A stretch of DNA of 13,907 nt from Bacteroidales bacterium (GTDB taxonomy: Bacteria > Bacteroidota > Bacteroidia > Bacteroidales > UBA932): the NCBI GenBank assembly GCA_024681565.1, contig JAILAO010000132.1:1-13907 (forward strand), written 5' to 3'. Shown one piece after another: positions 1 through 6,781 of the stretch (its first letter is position 1; each line of letters starts with the position of its first letter). A program made the translations under genes and the position numbers. The notes below the pieces were generated by a model. The model searched no databases. It was given only the letters and a program-made list of their open reading frames with translations, and was not told where the DNA came from.

Positions 1-612
1 CATACCGAGTTCGTAGCCGTAGCGGTAAAGCGCTTCGCTCTCCGCTTCGGTCGCCCCGCCGATGATGGCGCCCATCCCGGCAGAACAGGCCAGCAGGACG
101 GCTGTCTTGAGACCGATCATCTTATTGTATTCCGCCATCGGGACTTCCTTCTCGCTTTCGAATTCCAGATCATATTGCTGCCCGTCGCAGACCTGGGCGG
201 CCGTGCGCGAGAACAACTCCATCACGCGGTCCAATACGGCATGCGGAGCCTTGGCGATCCGCTGATAGGCATCGATCAGCATGACGTCCCCCGACAGGAT
301 AGCCGTGTCTTCGTTCCATTTCTTCCAGACGGTCGGCACGCCGCGGCGCAGCGGCGAGCGGTCCATGATGTCATCGTGCATCAGGGTGAATGAATGAAAG
401 ACTTCCAACGCCGTAGCGGGGGCTAAAATGCCTTCGTCGAAAGAATCGGAGAATAAAGAATACGCCGTCAGGCACAGACGCGGGCGGATACGTTTGCCGC
501 CGATGGAAATCATATAACGCAGGGGGTCATACAATCCGGCCGGCTCGCTTGTGAATTCAATACCCGCAAAAAGATTCCTGACAAGTTCGTCTATCTGGAT
601 TTCTGTCTTCAT
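1..612 (-). CDS. Polyprenyl diphosphate synthase (isoprenyl chain elongation), 3' end outside window
   Basis: Trans-isoprenyl diphosphate synthase, which condenses isopentenyl diphosphate onto an allylic diphosphate to build farnesyl, geranylgeranyl or longer chains for quinones and cell-envelope carriers. It is cytosolic. The first 204 residues are present, read from ATG at 612. Visible family motifs are GGKRIRP (residues 38-44, diphosphate binding), the first aspartate-rich motif HDDIMD (79-84) followed by RRG (89-91), SGD (107-109), CDGQQYDL (142-149) and the lysine-threonine pair in IGLKTA (166-171). The second aspartate-rich motif lies beyond the left edge. The first motif has the short DDxxD spacing of long-chain or archaeal-type enzymes, not the DDxxxxD of E. 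coli IspA, so product length is uncertain and no gene symbol is given. It is divergent from rdgB; a TATATTTG box lies six bases upstream of the ATG. Confidence 0.93.
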   Translation of the reverse strand, partial: MKTEIQIDELVRNLFAGIEFTSEPAGLYDPLRYMISIGGKRIRPRLCLTAYSLFSDSFDEGILAPATALEVFHSFTLMHDDIMDRSPLRRGVPTVWKKWNEDTAILSGDVMLIDAYQRIAKAPHAVLDRVMELFSRTAAQVCDGQQYDLEFESEKEVPMAEYNKMIGLKTAVLLACSAGMGAIIGGATEAESEALYRYGYELGM

Positions 613-618
613 AGAGCG

Positions 619-626
619 CAAATATA
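619..626 (-). promoter_or_regulatory. Putative -7 promoter box for the polyprenyl synthase
   Basis: Reading on the minus strand the sequence is TATATTTG, an exact match to the Bacteroidota primary sigma factor -7 consensus TAnnTTTG. Only six bases separate it from the ATG at 612, so a transcript starting about six bases downstream would have almost no leader. No clear -33 TTG box is visible at the expected distance. Confidence 0.55.
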
Positions 627-641
627 ATTCTTTTTTTGCTT

Positions 642-649
642 TATATTTG
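642..649 (+). promoter_or_regulatory. Putative -7 promoter box for rdgB
   Basis: TATATTTG, an exact match to TAnnTTTG, lies five bases before the rdgB ATG at 655. It mirrors the identical box on the opposite strand at 619-626. This position also argues against the in-frame GTG at 649 as the start, since that codon begins on the last base of the box. A -33 box is not recognisable. Confidence 0.55.
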
Positions 650-654
650 TGCTT

Positions 655-1251
655 ATGATCAAGATTCTATTTGCCACCGCCAACAAAGGCAAGCTCCGCG
701 AAGCCGCAGAAGTCCTGGGACCGGAGTATGAGGTCGTATCACCCGCAGAAATAGGCATTACCGAGGACATCCCGGAAACGGGAGCCACCCTGCAGGAAAA
801 CTCGCTGCAAAAAGCCCGGTATCTCTACGAGAGGGCAGGTCTCCCCTGCTTTGCGGACGACACCGGCCTGGAAGTGGAGGCCCTGGGTGGCGCTCCCGGC
901 ATCCATACCGCACGCTATGCCGGCCCCGGACACGATTCCGGGAAAAACATGGACAAACTGCTCAAAGAACTGGAACGGCTTGAGCCGGGTTCTTCGAACC
1001 GCCGGGCACAGTTCCGTACCGTCGTCACGCTGATCCTGGCCGACGGTCAGCCGCATTTCTTCGAAGGCGTGTGCAAAGGGAGCATCGCCCGGGAAAAACA
1101 TGGCGACGGCGGCTTCGGCTACGATCCCGTCTTCCTGCCTGACGCCTATCCGGGAAGGGCTTTCGCCGAAGTGTCGGACGAAGATAAAAACGCCGTCTCG
1201 CATCGGGGGCAGGCCATCCGCGCCATGGCTGCCTGGCTACATTCTCACTGA
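655..1251 (+). CDS. rdgB: XTP/dITP diphosphatase (RdgB/HAM1 family)
   Basis: Non-canonical purine NTP pyrophosphatase. It hydrolyses ITP, dITP and XTP to monophosphates plus pyrophosphate, keeping deaminated purines out of nucleic acids. It is cytosolic and Mg-dependent. The 198-residue length matches the family. Visible motifs are the N-terminal FATANKGKLRE (6-16), ADDTGLEVEAL (67-77, with the metal/catalytic acidic residues), GYDPVF (155-160) and the C-terminal SHRGQA (182-187), all in the usual order. ATG at 655 was chosen because it starts the protein at MIKILFATANKGK, as in the family; an upstream in-frame GTG at 649 would add only two residues and overlaps the promoter box. The gene is monocistronic: divergent from the polyprenyl synthase and convergent with the purine permease, with a strong hairpin 11 bases after the stop. 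Confidence 0.97.
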   Translation: MIKILFATANKGKLREAAEVLGPEYEVVSPAEIGITEDIPETGATLQENSLQKARYLYERAGLPCFADDTGLEVEALGGAPGIHTARYAGPGHDSGKNMDKLLKELERLEPGSSNRRAQFRTVVTLILADGQPHFFEGVCKGSIAREKHGDGGFGYDPVFLPDAYPGRAFAEVSDEDKNAVSHRGQAIRAMAAWLHSH

Positions 1252-1261
1252 CAGACAACGA

Positions 1262-1289
1262 CAACCCCCGGTCCTGAGGCCGGGGGTTG
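1262..1289. terminator. Hairpin between convergent rdgB and purine permease
   Basis: A perfect 10-bp stem, CAACCCCCGG (1262-1271) against CCGGGGGTTG (1280-1289), closes an 8-base loop. It lies 11 bases after the rdgB stop and 21 bases from the permease stop on the opposite strand, so it can serve both convergent transcripts. Neither side carries a clear T-run, so classical intrinsic termination is uncertain. It could instead stabilise 3' ends. Confidence 0.7.
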
Positions 1290-1310
1290 CTGGATAAGAA
1301 AGCTGTCCCG

Positions 1311-2651
1311 CTATATGAAAATATAGCGCAGGACGAAGAGTACGGCCATGACCCACATCGGAACGGAGATCTCTTTGAAACGGCCGGAGATGGCGTGCGT
1401 GGCCACATAGGCGATCACGCCGATCAGGATACCGTCGGAGATACTGTAAGCGACCGGCATCAGGATGATGGTCAGGAATGCCGGGATGCTCTTGCAATAG
1501 TCATCCCACTGGATGTTCTTGACCGAAGGCATCATCATCACACCGACAATGATCAGGGCAGGTGCTGTCGCCGCGCCGGGAATGGACAGGAAAATCGGAG
1601 AGAAGAACAGTGCCAGGGCGAAGCAGGCCGCCGTGGAGAAAGCCGTGAGGCCGGTACGTCCGCCAGCGCTTACGCCGGAAGCGCTCTCGACATACGTCGT
1701 GGTGGTGGAGGTGCCCAGGCAGGCGCCGCACACGGTGGCGATGGAGTCGGCCATGAACATCTTCTCCATCCCTTCGATCTTGTCGTGCTCGGTCATGCCC
1801 ATACCCTGGTGCACGCCGATGATGGTGCCCATCGTGTCGAACATATCGATGAAAAGGAAGGTCAGGACAACCACCAGCATATCCCAGGACAGGATGTTGT
1901 GGAACTCGAACTGGCAGAAAATCGGCGCCACGCTGTCCGGCAGGGACAGGAGCTTGACGGCTCCGGCATCGTTGCGTGCCAGCTGGGTTACCGCCTCTCC
2001 GGAAGCAGGATCCTTGATCACCAGGCCGACGAGCGTGGTGATAATGATACCGATGAGGATGCCGCCGCGAACTTTGAGGATTACCAGACCGGCCGTGATG
2101 ACCAGGCCGATCATCGCCACGAGGGCCGTGCCCTTGGTGATCTCACCGAGGGTGACGAGCGTAGAGTCGGAGTTCACGATGATTCCGGAATTCTGCATAC
2201 CGATGAAAGCGATGAACAGGCCGATACCGGCACCGATCGCCTTTTTCAGCGCATCCGGAATGGCGTCCAGCAACCAGGAACGCACCTTCGTGACGGTGAG
2301 GATGATAAAGAGGATACCTTCAAGCAGAACCGCCGTGAGGGCAAACTGCCAGGAGTATCCCATCGTCAGGCAGACCGTATAGACGAAGAAGGCATTCAGG
2401 CCCATGCCAGGAGCCAGGGCAAAAGGCTTTTTGGCATAGATGCTCATCACCAGCGTACCGATGATGGCGGCCAGGGCCGTAGCGGTGAAAACCGCACCCC
2501 CGGGCATGCCGTCCAGGGCGCTGAAGATGCTCGGATTGACGGCCAGGATATAGGCCATCGTCAGGAAGGTGGTGATGCCCGCGACGATCTCTGTCCGGAC
2601 ATTATGCTTGCCGGGGTCGAATCCGAAAGCCTTGTTCAGGAAATTTGACAT
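1311..2651 (-). CDS. NCS2-family purine (guanine/hypoxanthine/adenine) permease, AzgA/PbuG-like
   Basis: Inner-membrane proton-coupled nucleobase transporter of 446 residues, with hydrophobic segments throughout and no signal peptide. Signatures of the AzgA/PbuG/GhxP branch (COG2252) are TTFLTMAYILAVNP (27-40), APGMGLNAFF (80-89), GIGLFIAFIG (142-151), FIDMFDTMGT (267-276) and the segment around 313-335 with GTSTTTTYVESASG followed by SAGGRTGL. This branch imports purine bases rather than uracil or xanthine, but the exact base cannot be read from sequence. It is the last gene of a three-gene minus-strand run: it begins 12 bases after the DUF5020 barrel gene, which begins 23 bases after apt. 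The context fits uptake of purine bases for direct conversion to nucleotides. The C-terminus ends in a charged and aromatic tail (RYIFI). Confidence 0.95.
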   Translation of the reverse strand: MSNFLNKAFGFDPGKHNVRTEIVAGITTFLTMAYILAVNPSIFSALDGMPGGAVFTATALAAIIGTLVMSIYAKKPFALAPGMGLNAFFVYTVCLTMGYSWQFALTAVLLEGILFIILTVTKVRSWLLDAIPDALKKAIGAGIGLFIAFIGMQNSGIIVNSDSTLVTLGEITKGTALVAMIGLVITAGLVILKVRGGILIGIIITTLVGLVIKDPASGEAVTQLARNDAGAVKLLSLPDSVAPIFCQFEFHNILSWDMLVVVLTFLFIDMFDTMGTIIGVHQGMGMTEHDKIEGMEKMFMADSIATVCGACLGTSTTTTYVESASGVSAGGRTGLTAFSTAACFALALFFSPIFLSIPGAATAPALIIVGVMMMPSVKNIQWDDYCKSIPAFLTIILMPVAYSISDGILIGVIAYVATHAISGRFKEISVPMWVMAVLFVLRYIFI

Positions 2652-2663
2652 AAACCCTACGGA

Positions 2664-3413
2664 TTAGAAGACCCACTTCACACCTGCGCAGGGACGGCAC
2701 CAGAAGCCCATGCCCGTACCGAAATGATAGGAGAGCTCAAGCTCGCCGCCGATGTTGAGGTTGTCGCAGCCGAAGAACTGGCCGACATTGTACCAGAGCT
2801 GAGGCTCGGAGATGAAAACGGTGCTGGCCGTGGAGCCCAGGATACGGCCGTTGTGGTCGTAATACAGGGTATGGTCCTCCCACCAGAAATCGGCGAAGCC
2901 GGAGAAGCGGAGGCCCTTGACTCCGAAGATGTCCTGCAGGCCCCATACCACGGTGAACTGGAGGGGTGCCTTCTGCGACGCAAGTGCAATCTTCTTGTAG
3001 AGCACCTTGAGGTTGAGGGTATTGTTGAAGTCGGCGCTGTGGATGAACCAGTCGAGGCCGAGCAGGAAAGCATTGTTGATGGTGTAGCCGTTATACACGC
3101 CGCCGTTGTACTCGACCTGGAGGCTGAGCGGAGCGAGGGCCGAATCCTGCCAGAAATTCAGGCAGCGGGCAATCTCGAAATACGTGCCGCTCGGCGCATA
3201 GACTTTGTTCTTGTCGGTCCGGGAATTGAAATCGTGGTCGATGAAGAAGAAGGTATTTCCCCAGTTGTCGTTGTAGAAACCCTCCAGGGTAGTGGTCACA
3301 TGCTGACGGTCGGAGCCGAAATCATAGAACACCTGCAAGTTGGTCTGGGCCTTTGCTCCTTGAGCAAAGAGCACTGTGGCGGCAGTCACCGCCATCAAGA
3401 ATACTTTTTTCAT
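2664..3413 (-). CDS. DUF5020 / Tsx-like outer-membrane beta-barrel protein
   Basis: A 249-residue exported protein. A signal peptide is visible: basic MKK, a hydrophobic stretch to about residue 18, and an AKA/Q cleavage site near residue 22. The mature chain has alternating aromatic beta-strands, contains WGNTFFFIDHDFN (51-63) and ends in aromatic KWVF, the usual C-terminal signal of outer-membrane barrels. I recognise it as the DUF5020 type; length, strand pattern and the FFFxDxD-like segment resemble the nucleoside channel Tsx of proteobacteria. The role is inferred from position: it sits between apt and a purine permease, with gaps of 23 and 12 bases. A purine nucleoside or base channel in the outer membrane is therefore the best guess. 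The start at 3413 is supported by the signal peptide. The leader is A/T-rich with no Shine-Dalgarno. Confidence 0.82.
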   Translation of the reverse strand: MKKVFLMAVTAATVLFAQGAKAQTNLQVFYDFGSDRQHVTTTLEGFYNDNWGNTFFFIDHDFNSRTDKNKVYAPSGTYFEIARCLNFWQDSALAPLSLQVEYNGGVYNGYTINNAFLLGLDWFIHSADFNNTLNLKVLYKKIALASQKAPLQFTVVWGLQDIFGVKGLRFSGFADFWWEDHTLYYDHNGRILGSTASTVFISEPQLWYNVGQFFGCDNLNIGGELELSYHFGTGMGFWCRPCAGVKWVF

Positions 3414-3436
3414 CTTGCTTTATATAGAATAGATTT

Positions 3437-3961
3437 TCAAACTTTGAGGACGGACGTCACTTCCACATCTCCGGGCAGGAAGGCCCGCCCGTTGAGCTCT
3501 TCGATTTCGATGATGAAATTGATATAGGTCGCAGCCGGATGGAACTGGTTCACCAGACGGGCCGCCGCAGCGACCGTACCGCCCGTAGCCAGCAGGTCGT
3601 CGTGGATCAGGACCACGTCGTCCGGCGTGATCGCATCCACGTGGATTTCTATCGTGTCATGACCGTATTCCTTGTCGTAGGTCTCGCGATAGACCTCAGC
3701 CGGAAGCTTGCCCGGCTTGCGTGCCATGACGAATCCCGCTCCGAGGCGGACGGCCAGGGCCGGCCCCATCACGTAACCGCGGGACTCCAGGCCGACCACC
3801 TTGGTAATGCCTTTGTCCTTGTAGAGGTCATAGAGAATATCTTCGAGTTCTTTGAGACATTCTGCGTTTTTGAACATCGTGGTTACATCCCAGAAGAGAA
3901 TCCCTTTCACAGGGAAGTCCGGAACGGTCCGGAGGCTGGATTTTAGCTTTTCGATACTCAT
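3437..3961 (-). CDS. apt: Adenine phosphoribosyltransferase
   Basis: Converts adenine and PRPP to AMP and pyrophosphate, a one-step purine salvage reaction in the cytosol. The 174-residue length is standard. Visible motifs: the N-terminal FPVKGILFWDVTTMF segment (16-30), VVGLESRGYVMG (55-66), RKPGKLP (81-87) and the PRPP-binding loop VVLIHDDLLATGGT (116-129). The loop has His at residue 120 where many homologues have Val-Asp, a mild variation that keeps the essential DD and TGGT. ATG at 3961 gives the normal N-terminus. This is the first gene of the purine uptake/salvage operon and is divergent from rnr across 75 bases. Confidence 0.97.
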   Translation of the reverse strand: MSIEKLKSSLRTVPDFPVKGILFWDVTTMFKNAECLKELEDILYDLYKDKGITKVVGLESRGYVMGPALAVRLGAGFVMARKPGKLPAEVYRETYDKEYGHDTIEIHVDAITPDDVVLIHDDLLATGGTVAAAARLVNQFHPAATYINFIIEIEELNGRAFLPGDVEVTSVLKV

Positions 3962-3979
3962 AAGGCAATTTAGTACATA

Positions 3980-3987
3980 CGAAGATA
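3980..3987 (-). promoter_or_regulatory. Possible -7 box for the apt operon
   Basis: On the minus strand TATCTTCG is one base off TAnnTTTG and lies 18 bases upstream of the apt ATG. A TTG lies about 23 bases further upstream. This is the best candidate in the 75-base divergent gap for driving the three-gene purine operon, but it is weaker than the other boxes in the window. Confidence 0.35.
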
Positions 3988-4020
3988 AGATTTTTCCTCG
4001 AAATTTCGGACAACTTTGTA

Positions 4021-4028
4021 TATCTTTG
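4021..4028 (+). promoter_or_regulatory. Putative -7 promoter box for rnr
   Basis: TATCTTTG matches TAnnTTTG exactly and ends eight bases before the rnr ATG at 4037. Transcription starting 6-8 bases downstream would give a leader of only one or two bases or none. It also rules out the upstream in-frame TTG at 4016 as a start. No convincing -33 box. Confidence 0.55.
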
Positions 4029-4036
4029 TAGTAATT

Positions 4037-6187
4037 ATGCAGAAAAGAAGTGGAAAAGGCCGGCAGGCATCAAGAGGAAAGAAAAGAGCCGGCGGAAGCA
4101 ACAAAAAAGTTTTCCCGCAGTATGTCGGGAAAGTGCAGATGACCCGCGAAGGGTTCATCTTCGTCATCATCGAAGGCCAGGACGACGATGTCTTCGTCAA
4201 GGCCTCCAAGACCCGTCATGCCCTCCAGGGCGACACCGTCCGGGTAGCCGTGACGCGGGAAAGGACGGATGTGAAACGGCGCGAAGGCGAAGTGGTGGAG
4301 ATCATCGAACGGTCCAACCGGCCTTTCGTCGGATACTACCACACCGTCGGGGCCCAGGCCTGGGTCCTGATGCAGAGCAAGTCCATGCCTTACGACATCC
4401 AGGTGGATGCCGAAGAGGCGGCAGCCATGGGGGCGCAGGCCGGGATGAAGGTCGCCGCCGTCGTGGACCGCTGGGACCGCCGCGACCACGGCCCGTCCGG
4501 CCATGTGGTGGACGTGCTCGGCGTGCCCGGGGAGAATGATACCGAGATGCATGCCATCCTCGCGGAGTTCAACCTCCCTTACCGTTTCTCCCCCGAGGTG
4601 GAGAACGCCGCCGACAAGATTTCGGAGGCGATTACGGACGAAGATCTCAAGGGACGCAAGGACTTCCGGCAGACCTTCACGTTCACCATCGACCCCTCCG
4701 ACGCCAAGGATTTCGACGACGCCCTGTCGTTCAAGCCGTTGCAGAACGGCAACTATGAAGTCGGCGTGCACATCGCCGACGTCTCCTACTATGTCAGGCC
4801 CGGTTCCCTGGTGGACAAGGAGGCCCGGGACCGCGGCACCTCCGTGTATCTGGTCGACCGCACGGTCCCGATGCTGCCGGAGAAACTCTGCAACAAGCTC
4901 TGCTCGCTCCGGCCGCACGAAGAGAAACTGACTTTCTCGGCCGTGTTCGAGATGACGCCCAAAGCCGAGATCAAATCCCGCTGGATCGGACGCACCATCA
5001 TCAATTCCGACTTCCGCCTGGACTATGAGCAGGCGCAGGCCATCATAGAAACCGCGGTCGGAGGTGGCGAACTGCCTCCGGAAACGTCCTGCTCCGCAGG
5101 ACCCCTCCCATCTGACGATGGGCCCCTCCCTCTTACGAAGCCGAGGGTGGCACGCTTTCCTGAGGCAGCTGCCACCTCCGACCCGCAGCTGGTCGAGGCG
5201 ATTACCGTTCTGAACAGGCTGGCCGGAATCATGAAGGCCAGCGAACGGAAGAACGGCGCCATCGACTTCGACCGTCCCGAGATGAAGGTCGAAGTGGATG
5301 AGAAAGGCAAACCCGTCCGCGTTTACCAAAAAGTCTCCAAGGAGGCGAACTGGCTGATCGAGGAGTTCATGCTCCTGGCAAACCGCACGGTCGCGGAATT
5401 CGTGGCCACCGGCGGACAGATGAACGGTGTGGCCCAGAAGAACGCCAAGACCTTCGTCTACCGCGTCCACGGAGAGCCCAACGAGCTCAAGCTCGAGAAC
5501 CTCTACACCTTCGCCAAAGGCTTCGGCTACCGCATCCCCACGGACACGCCGACCGGCGCGCGCGCCACGGCCAAATCCCTCAACGAACTGTTGGAATCCG
5601 CCAAGGGCAAGCCCGAATCCGCCGCCCTGGAGAACCTCGCCCTGCGCGCCATGGCCAAAGCCTGCTACAGCACGGACAACATCGGCCACTACGGGCTCGC
5701 CTTCAAGTTCTACACACACTTCACGTCCCCGATCCGGCGTTACCCGGACCTGATGGTCCACCGCCTGCTGGCCCTTTATCTGGCCAATGCGGAGAGCCGC
5801 AAGAAAGACAAGTTCGAAGAGGAGTGCCGCTACGCCTCCGAGCGGGAGCTCGTGGCGGCGGACGCCGAGCGCACCTCCACCAAATACAAGCTGGTCGAGT
5901 TCATGATGGACAAGATCGGCGAGGAATATGACGGACACGTATCCGGACTTACCGAATGGGGCATGTACGTGGAGATCGAGCCGACGAAGATCGAAGGCAT
6001 GGTGTCGGTGCGTGACCTCCGCTCCGACTTCTACGAATTCGACGAGGCCCGCTACCGCCTGGTCGGCAAACGCCGCCACAAACAGTTCCGCCTCGGCGAC
6101 CCGGTGCGCATCCGCGTCAAGAGCGCCAACCTTGAACAGCGCCTGCTCGACTTCGAGCTCATCGAAGAACCGGGCAGCAAATCATAA
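4037..6187 (+). CDS. rnr: Ribonuclease R (RNase II/R family 3'-5' exoribonuclease) with in-frame palindromic insert
   Basis: Processive 3'-5' exoribonuclease that degrades structured RNA; 716 residues from ATG 4037. A lysine/arginine-rich N-terminus (1-24) leads into cold-shock-like OB domains (about 28-165). The RNB catalytic domain (about 205-575) contains the metal-binding DPSDAKDFDDAL (219-230) and the RNB signature from HYGLAFKFYTHF to TSPIRRYPDLMVH (551-575). A C-terminal S1 domain follows (about 627-708). Residues 341-382 form a proline-rich stretch without family resemblance. They are encoded exactly by a nested inverted repeat (5056-5183) and sit between AQAIIET and LVEAITVLNRLAG, which in relatives are close together; all catalytic motifs remain. 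The gene is divergent from apt. A YtxH-like gene starts 20 bases after the stop, so the downstream small genes may be co-transcribed. Confidence 0.96.
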   Translation: MQKRSGKGRQASRGKKRAGGSNKKVFPQYVGKVQMTREGFIFVIIEGQDDDVFVKASKTRHALQGDTVRVAVTRERTDVKRREGEVVEIIERSNRPFVGYYHTVGAQAWVLMQSKSMPYDIQVDAEEAAAMGAQAGMKVAAVVDRWDRRDHGPSGHVVDVLGVPGENDTEMHAILAEFNLPYRFSPEVENAADKISEAITDEDLKGRKDFRQTFTFTIDPSDAKDFDDALSFKPLQNGNYEVGVHIADVSYYVRPGSLVDKEARDRGTSVYLVDRTVPMLPEKLCNKLCSLRPHEEKLTFSAVFEMTPKAEIKSRWIGRTIINSDFRLDYEQAQAIIETAVGGGELPPETSCSAGPLPSDDGPLPLTKPRVARFPEAAATSDPQLVEAITVLNRLAGIMKASERKNGAIDFDRPEMKVEVDEKGKPVRVYQKVSKEANWLIEEFMLLANRTVAEFVATGGQMNGVAQKNAKTFVYRVHGEPNELKLENLYTFAKGFGYRIPTDTPTGARATAKSLNELLESAKGKPESAALENLALRAMAKACYSTDNIGHYGLAFKFYTHFTSPIRRYPDLMVHRLLALYLANAESRKKDKFEEECRYASERELVAADAERTSTKYKLVEFMMDKIGEEYDGHVSGLTEWGMYVEIEPTKIEGMVSVRDLRSDFYEFDEARYRLVGKRRHKQFRLGDPVRIRVKSANLEQRLLDFELIEEPGSKS
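5056..5183. repeat. 128-bp nested palindromic element inserted in frame in rnr
   Basis: The ends are a perfect 13-bp inverted repeat: GGTCGGAGGTGGC (5056-5068) against GCCACCTCCGACC (5171-5183). The arms continue inward with CTGCCTC (5072-5078) pairing GAGGCAG (5162-5168) and GGAAA (5080-5084) pairing TTTCC (5156-5160). Inside are GTCCTGC-TCC-GCAGGAC (5086-5102, 7-bp stem), CCCATC-TGAC-GATGGG (5107-5122, 6-bp stem), and CCCTC (5128-5132) against GAGGG (5143-5147). The two inner stems are each bordered by CCCCTCCC direct repeats (5102-5109, 5123-5130). An alternative pairing GGTGGCA (5146-5152) with TGCCACC (5170-5176) competes with the long arms. The element has no stop in the rnr frame. The layout resembles small non-autonomous palindromic repeats such as the Rickettsia palindromic elements, which also enter genes in frame. 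I saw no second copy in the window. Confidence 0.8.
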
Positions 6188-6207
6188 CCCACCTAATACC
6201 ACAGATC

Positions 6208-6417
6208 ATGGCAAACGGTAACTCATTTTTCGCTTTCCTGGCAGGCATCGCCACCGGTGCCGTGCTCCTTCACCTCGCCCGCACGGAGAAAGGAGAAGAA
6301 ATCGTCGACGACCTCAAGGAGAAAGGGACCGAAGCTTTCGAGAACGGCCGCGCCGCCGTCCTGAACGGACTGGACAAACTCGAAGACGCCCTCTCCTCCG
6401 ATAAGAACGCAGACTGA
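6208..6417 (+). CDS. Small YtxH-like single-pass membrane protein
   Basis: A 69-residue protein with one N-terminal membrane segment (about 6-23, FFAFLAGIATGAVLLHL), then RTEKGEEI and an amphipathic charged helix. This is the layout of YtxH-domain and YqjD/DUF883-like proteins, which anchor a cytoplasmic helix to the inner membrane and are often stress-linked. The precise function is unknown. It follows rnr by 20 bases, and its TGA is separated by a single base from the ATG of the next gene, so the two are almost certainly translated from one mRNA. Confidence 0.78.
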   Translation: MANGNSFFAFLAGIATGAVLLHLARTEKGEEIVDDLKEKGTEAFENGRAAVLNGLDKLEDALSSDKNAD

Positions 6418-6418
6418 A

Positions 6419-6781
6419 ATGGCCAAGGACAAAACCCTGGACGAACTGGCCCGGGAAGCACGCCAGTACGTTGACCTGCGCGTGGATGAAGTCAAACTCC
6501 AAGCCACGCGGGGTCTCTCCACGACCCTGGGGCAGATCCTGGCCTATCTGCTCATCTTTGCCGTCCTCACCATCGTACTGGGGCTGCTGGGCCTCGCGCT
6601 GACGCAATGGCTCAACGGCCTGCTGGGCGTTCCCTGGGGGACACTCATCGTCTCGGGGATCTTCATGATCCTGCTGCTGGTGCTCTGGCTGAACCGCCAG
6701 CGGCTCTTCCAGAATCTTTTCGTCAAACTCTTTATCGACGTATTTTATGACTCAGACCCAGAACAGGAAGAACAGCAGTAA
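6419..6781 (+). CDS. Phage holin family / YqjE-like two-helix membrane protein
   Basis: A 120-residue protein with an amphipathic N-terminal helix (1-35, MAKDKTLDELAREARQYVDLR), a first membrane segment at about 38-62, a second at about 74-91 and a short acidic tail (DPEQEEQQ). Order and spacing match the holin superfamily III / DUF1469 (YqjE-like) group. Despite the name, these chromosomal proteins are not phage lysis proteins; they occur next to YtxH/YqjD-type genes and are thought to act at the envelope under stress. There are no phage genes here. The start is one base after the previous stop, and the end overlaps the next gene by 35 bases. Confidence 0.8.
   Translation: MAKDKTLDELAREARQYVDLRVDEVKLQATRGLSTTLGQILAYLLIFAVLTIVLGLLGLALTQWLNGLLGVPWGTLIVSGIFMILLLVLWLNRQRLFQNLFVKLFIDVFYDSDPEQEEQQ

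Noticed and set aside
1287..2648. Plus-strand frames of about 450 and 290 codons opposite the purine permease
   Set aside because: Compositional shadows (Asp/His/Gly-rich) of a clear membrane transporter.
4016..4036. TTG start for rnr seven codons upstream
   Set aside because: It overlaps the -7 promoter box, and the family-like basic N-terminus begins at the ATG at 4037.
5056..5183. Reading the rnr element as a terminator or as a gene-ending insertion
   Set aside because: There is no T-run after any stem, the reading frame continues unbroken, and the downstream RNB and S1 motifs are intact.
4070..6079. Long minus-strand frame opposite rnr (about 670 codons)
   Set aside because: A frame shadow of rnr: no signal, motif or promoter, and composition biased to Gly, Val, His and Asp as expected of antisense reading.
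6419..6781. Phage origin suggested by the holin family name
   Set aside because: No endolysin, tail, integrase or attachment site nearby. The family is common as a chromosomal membrane protein next to YtxH-like genes.
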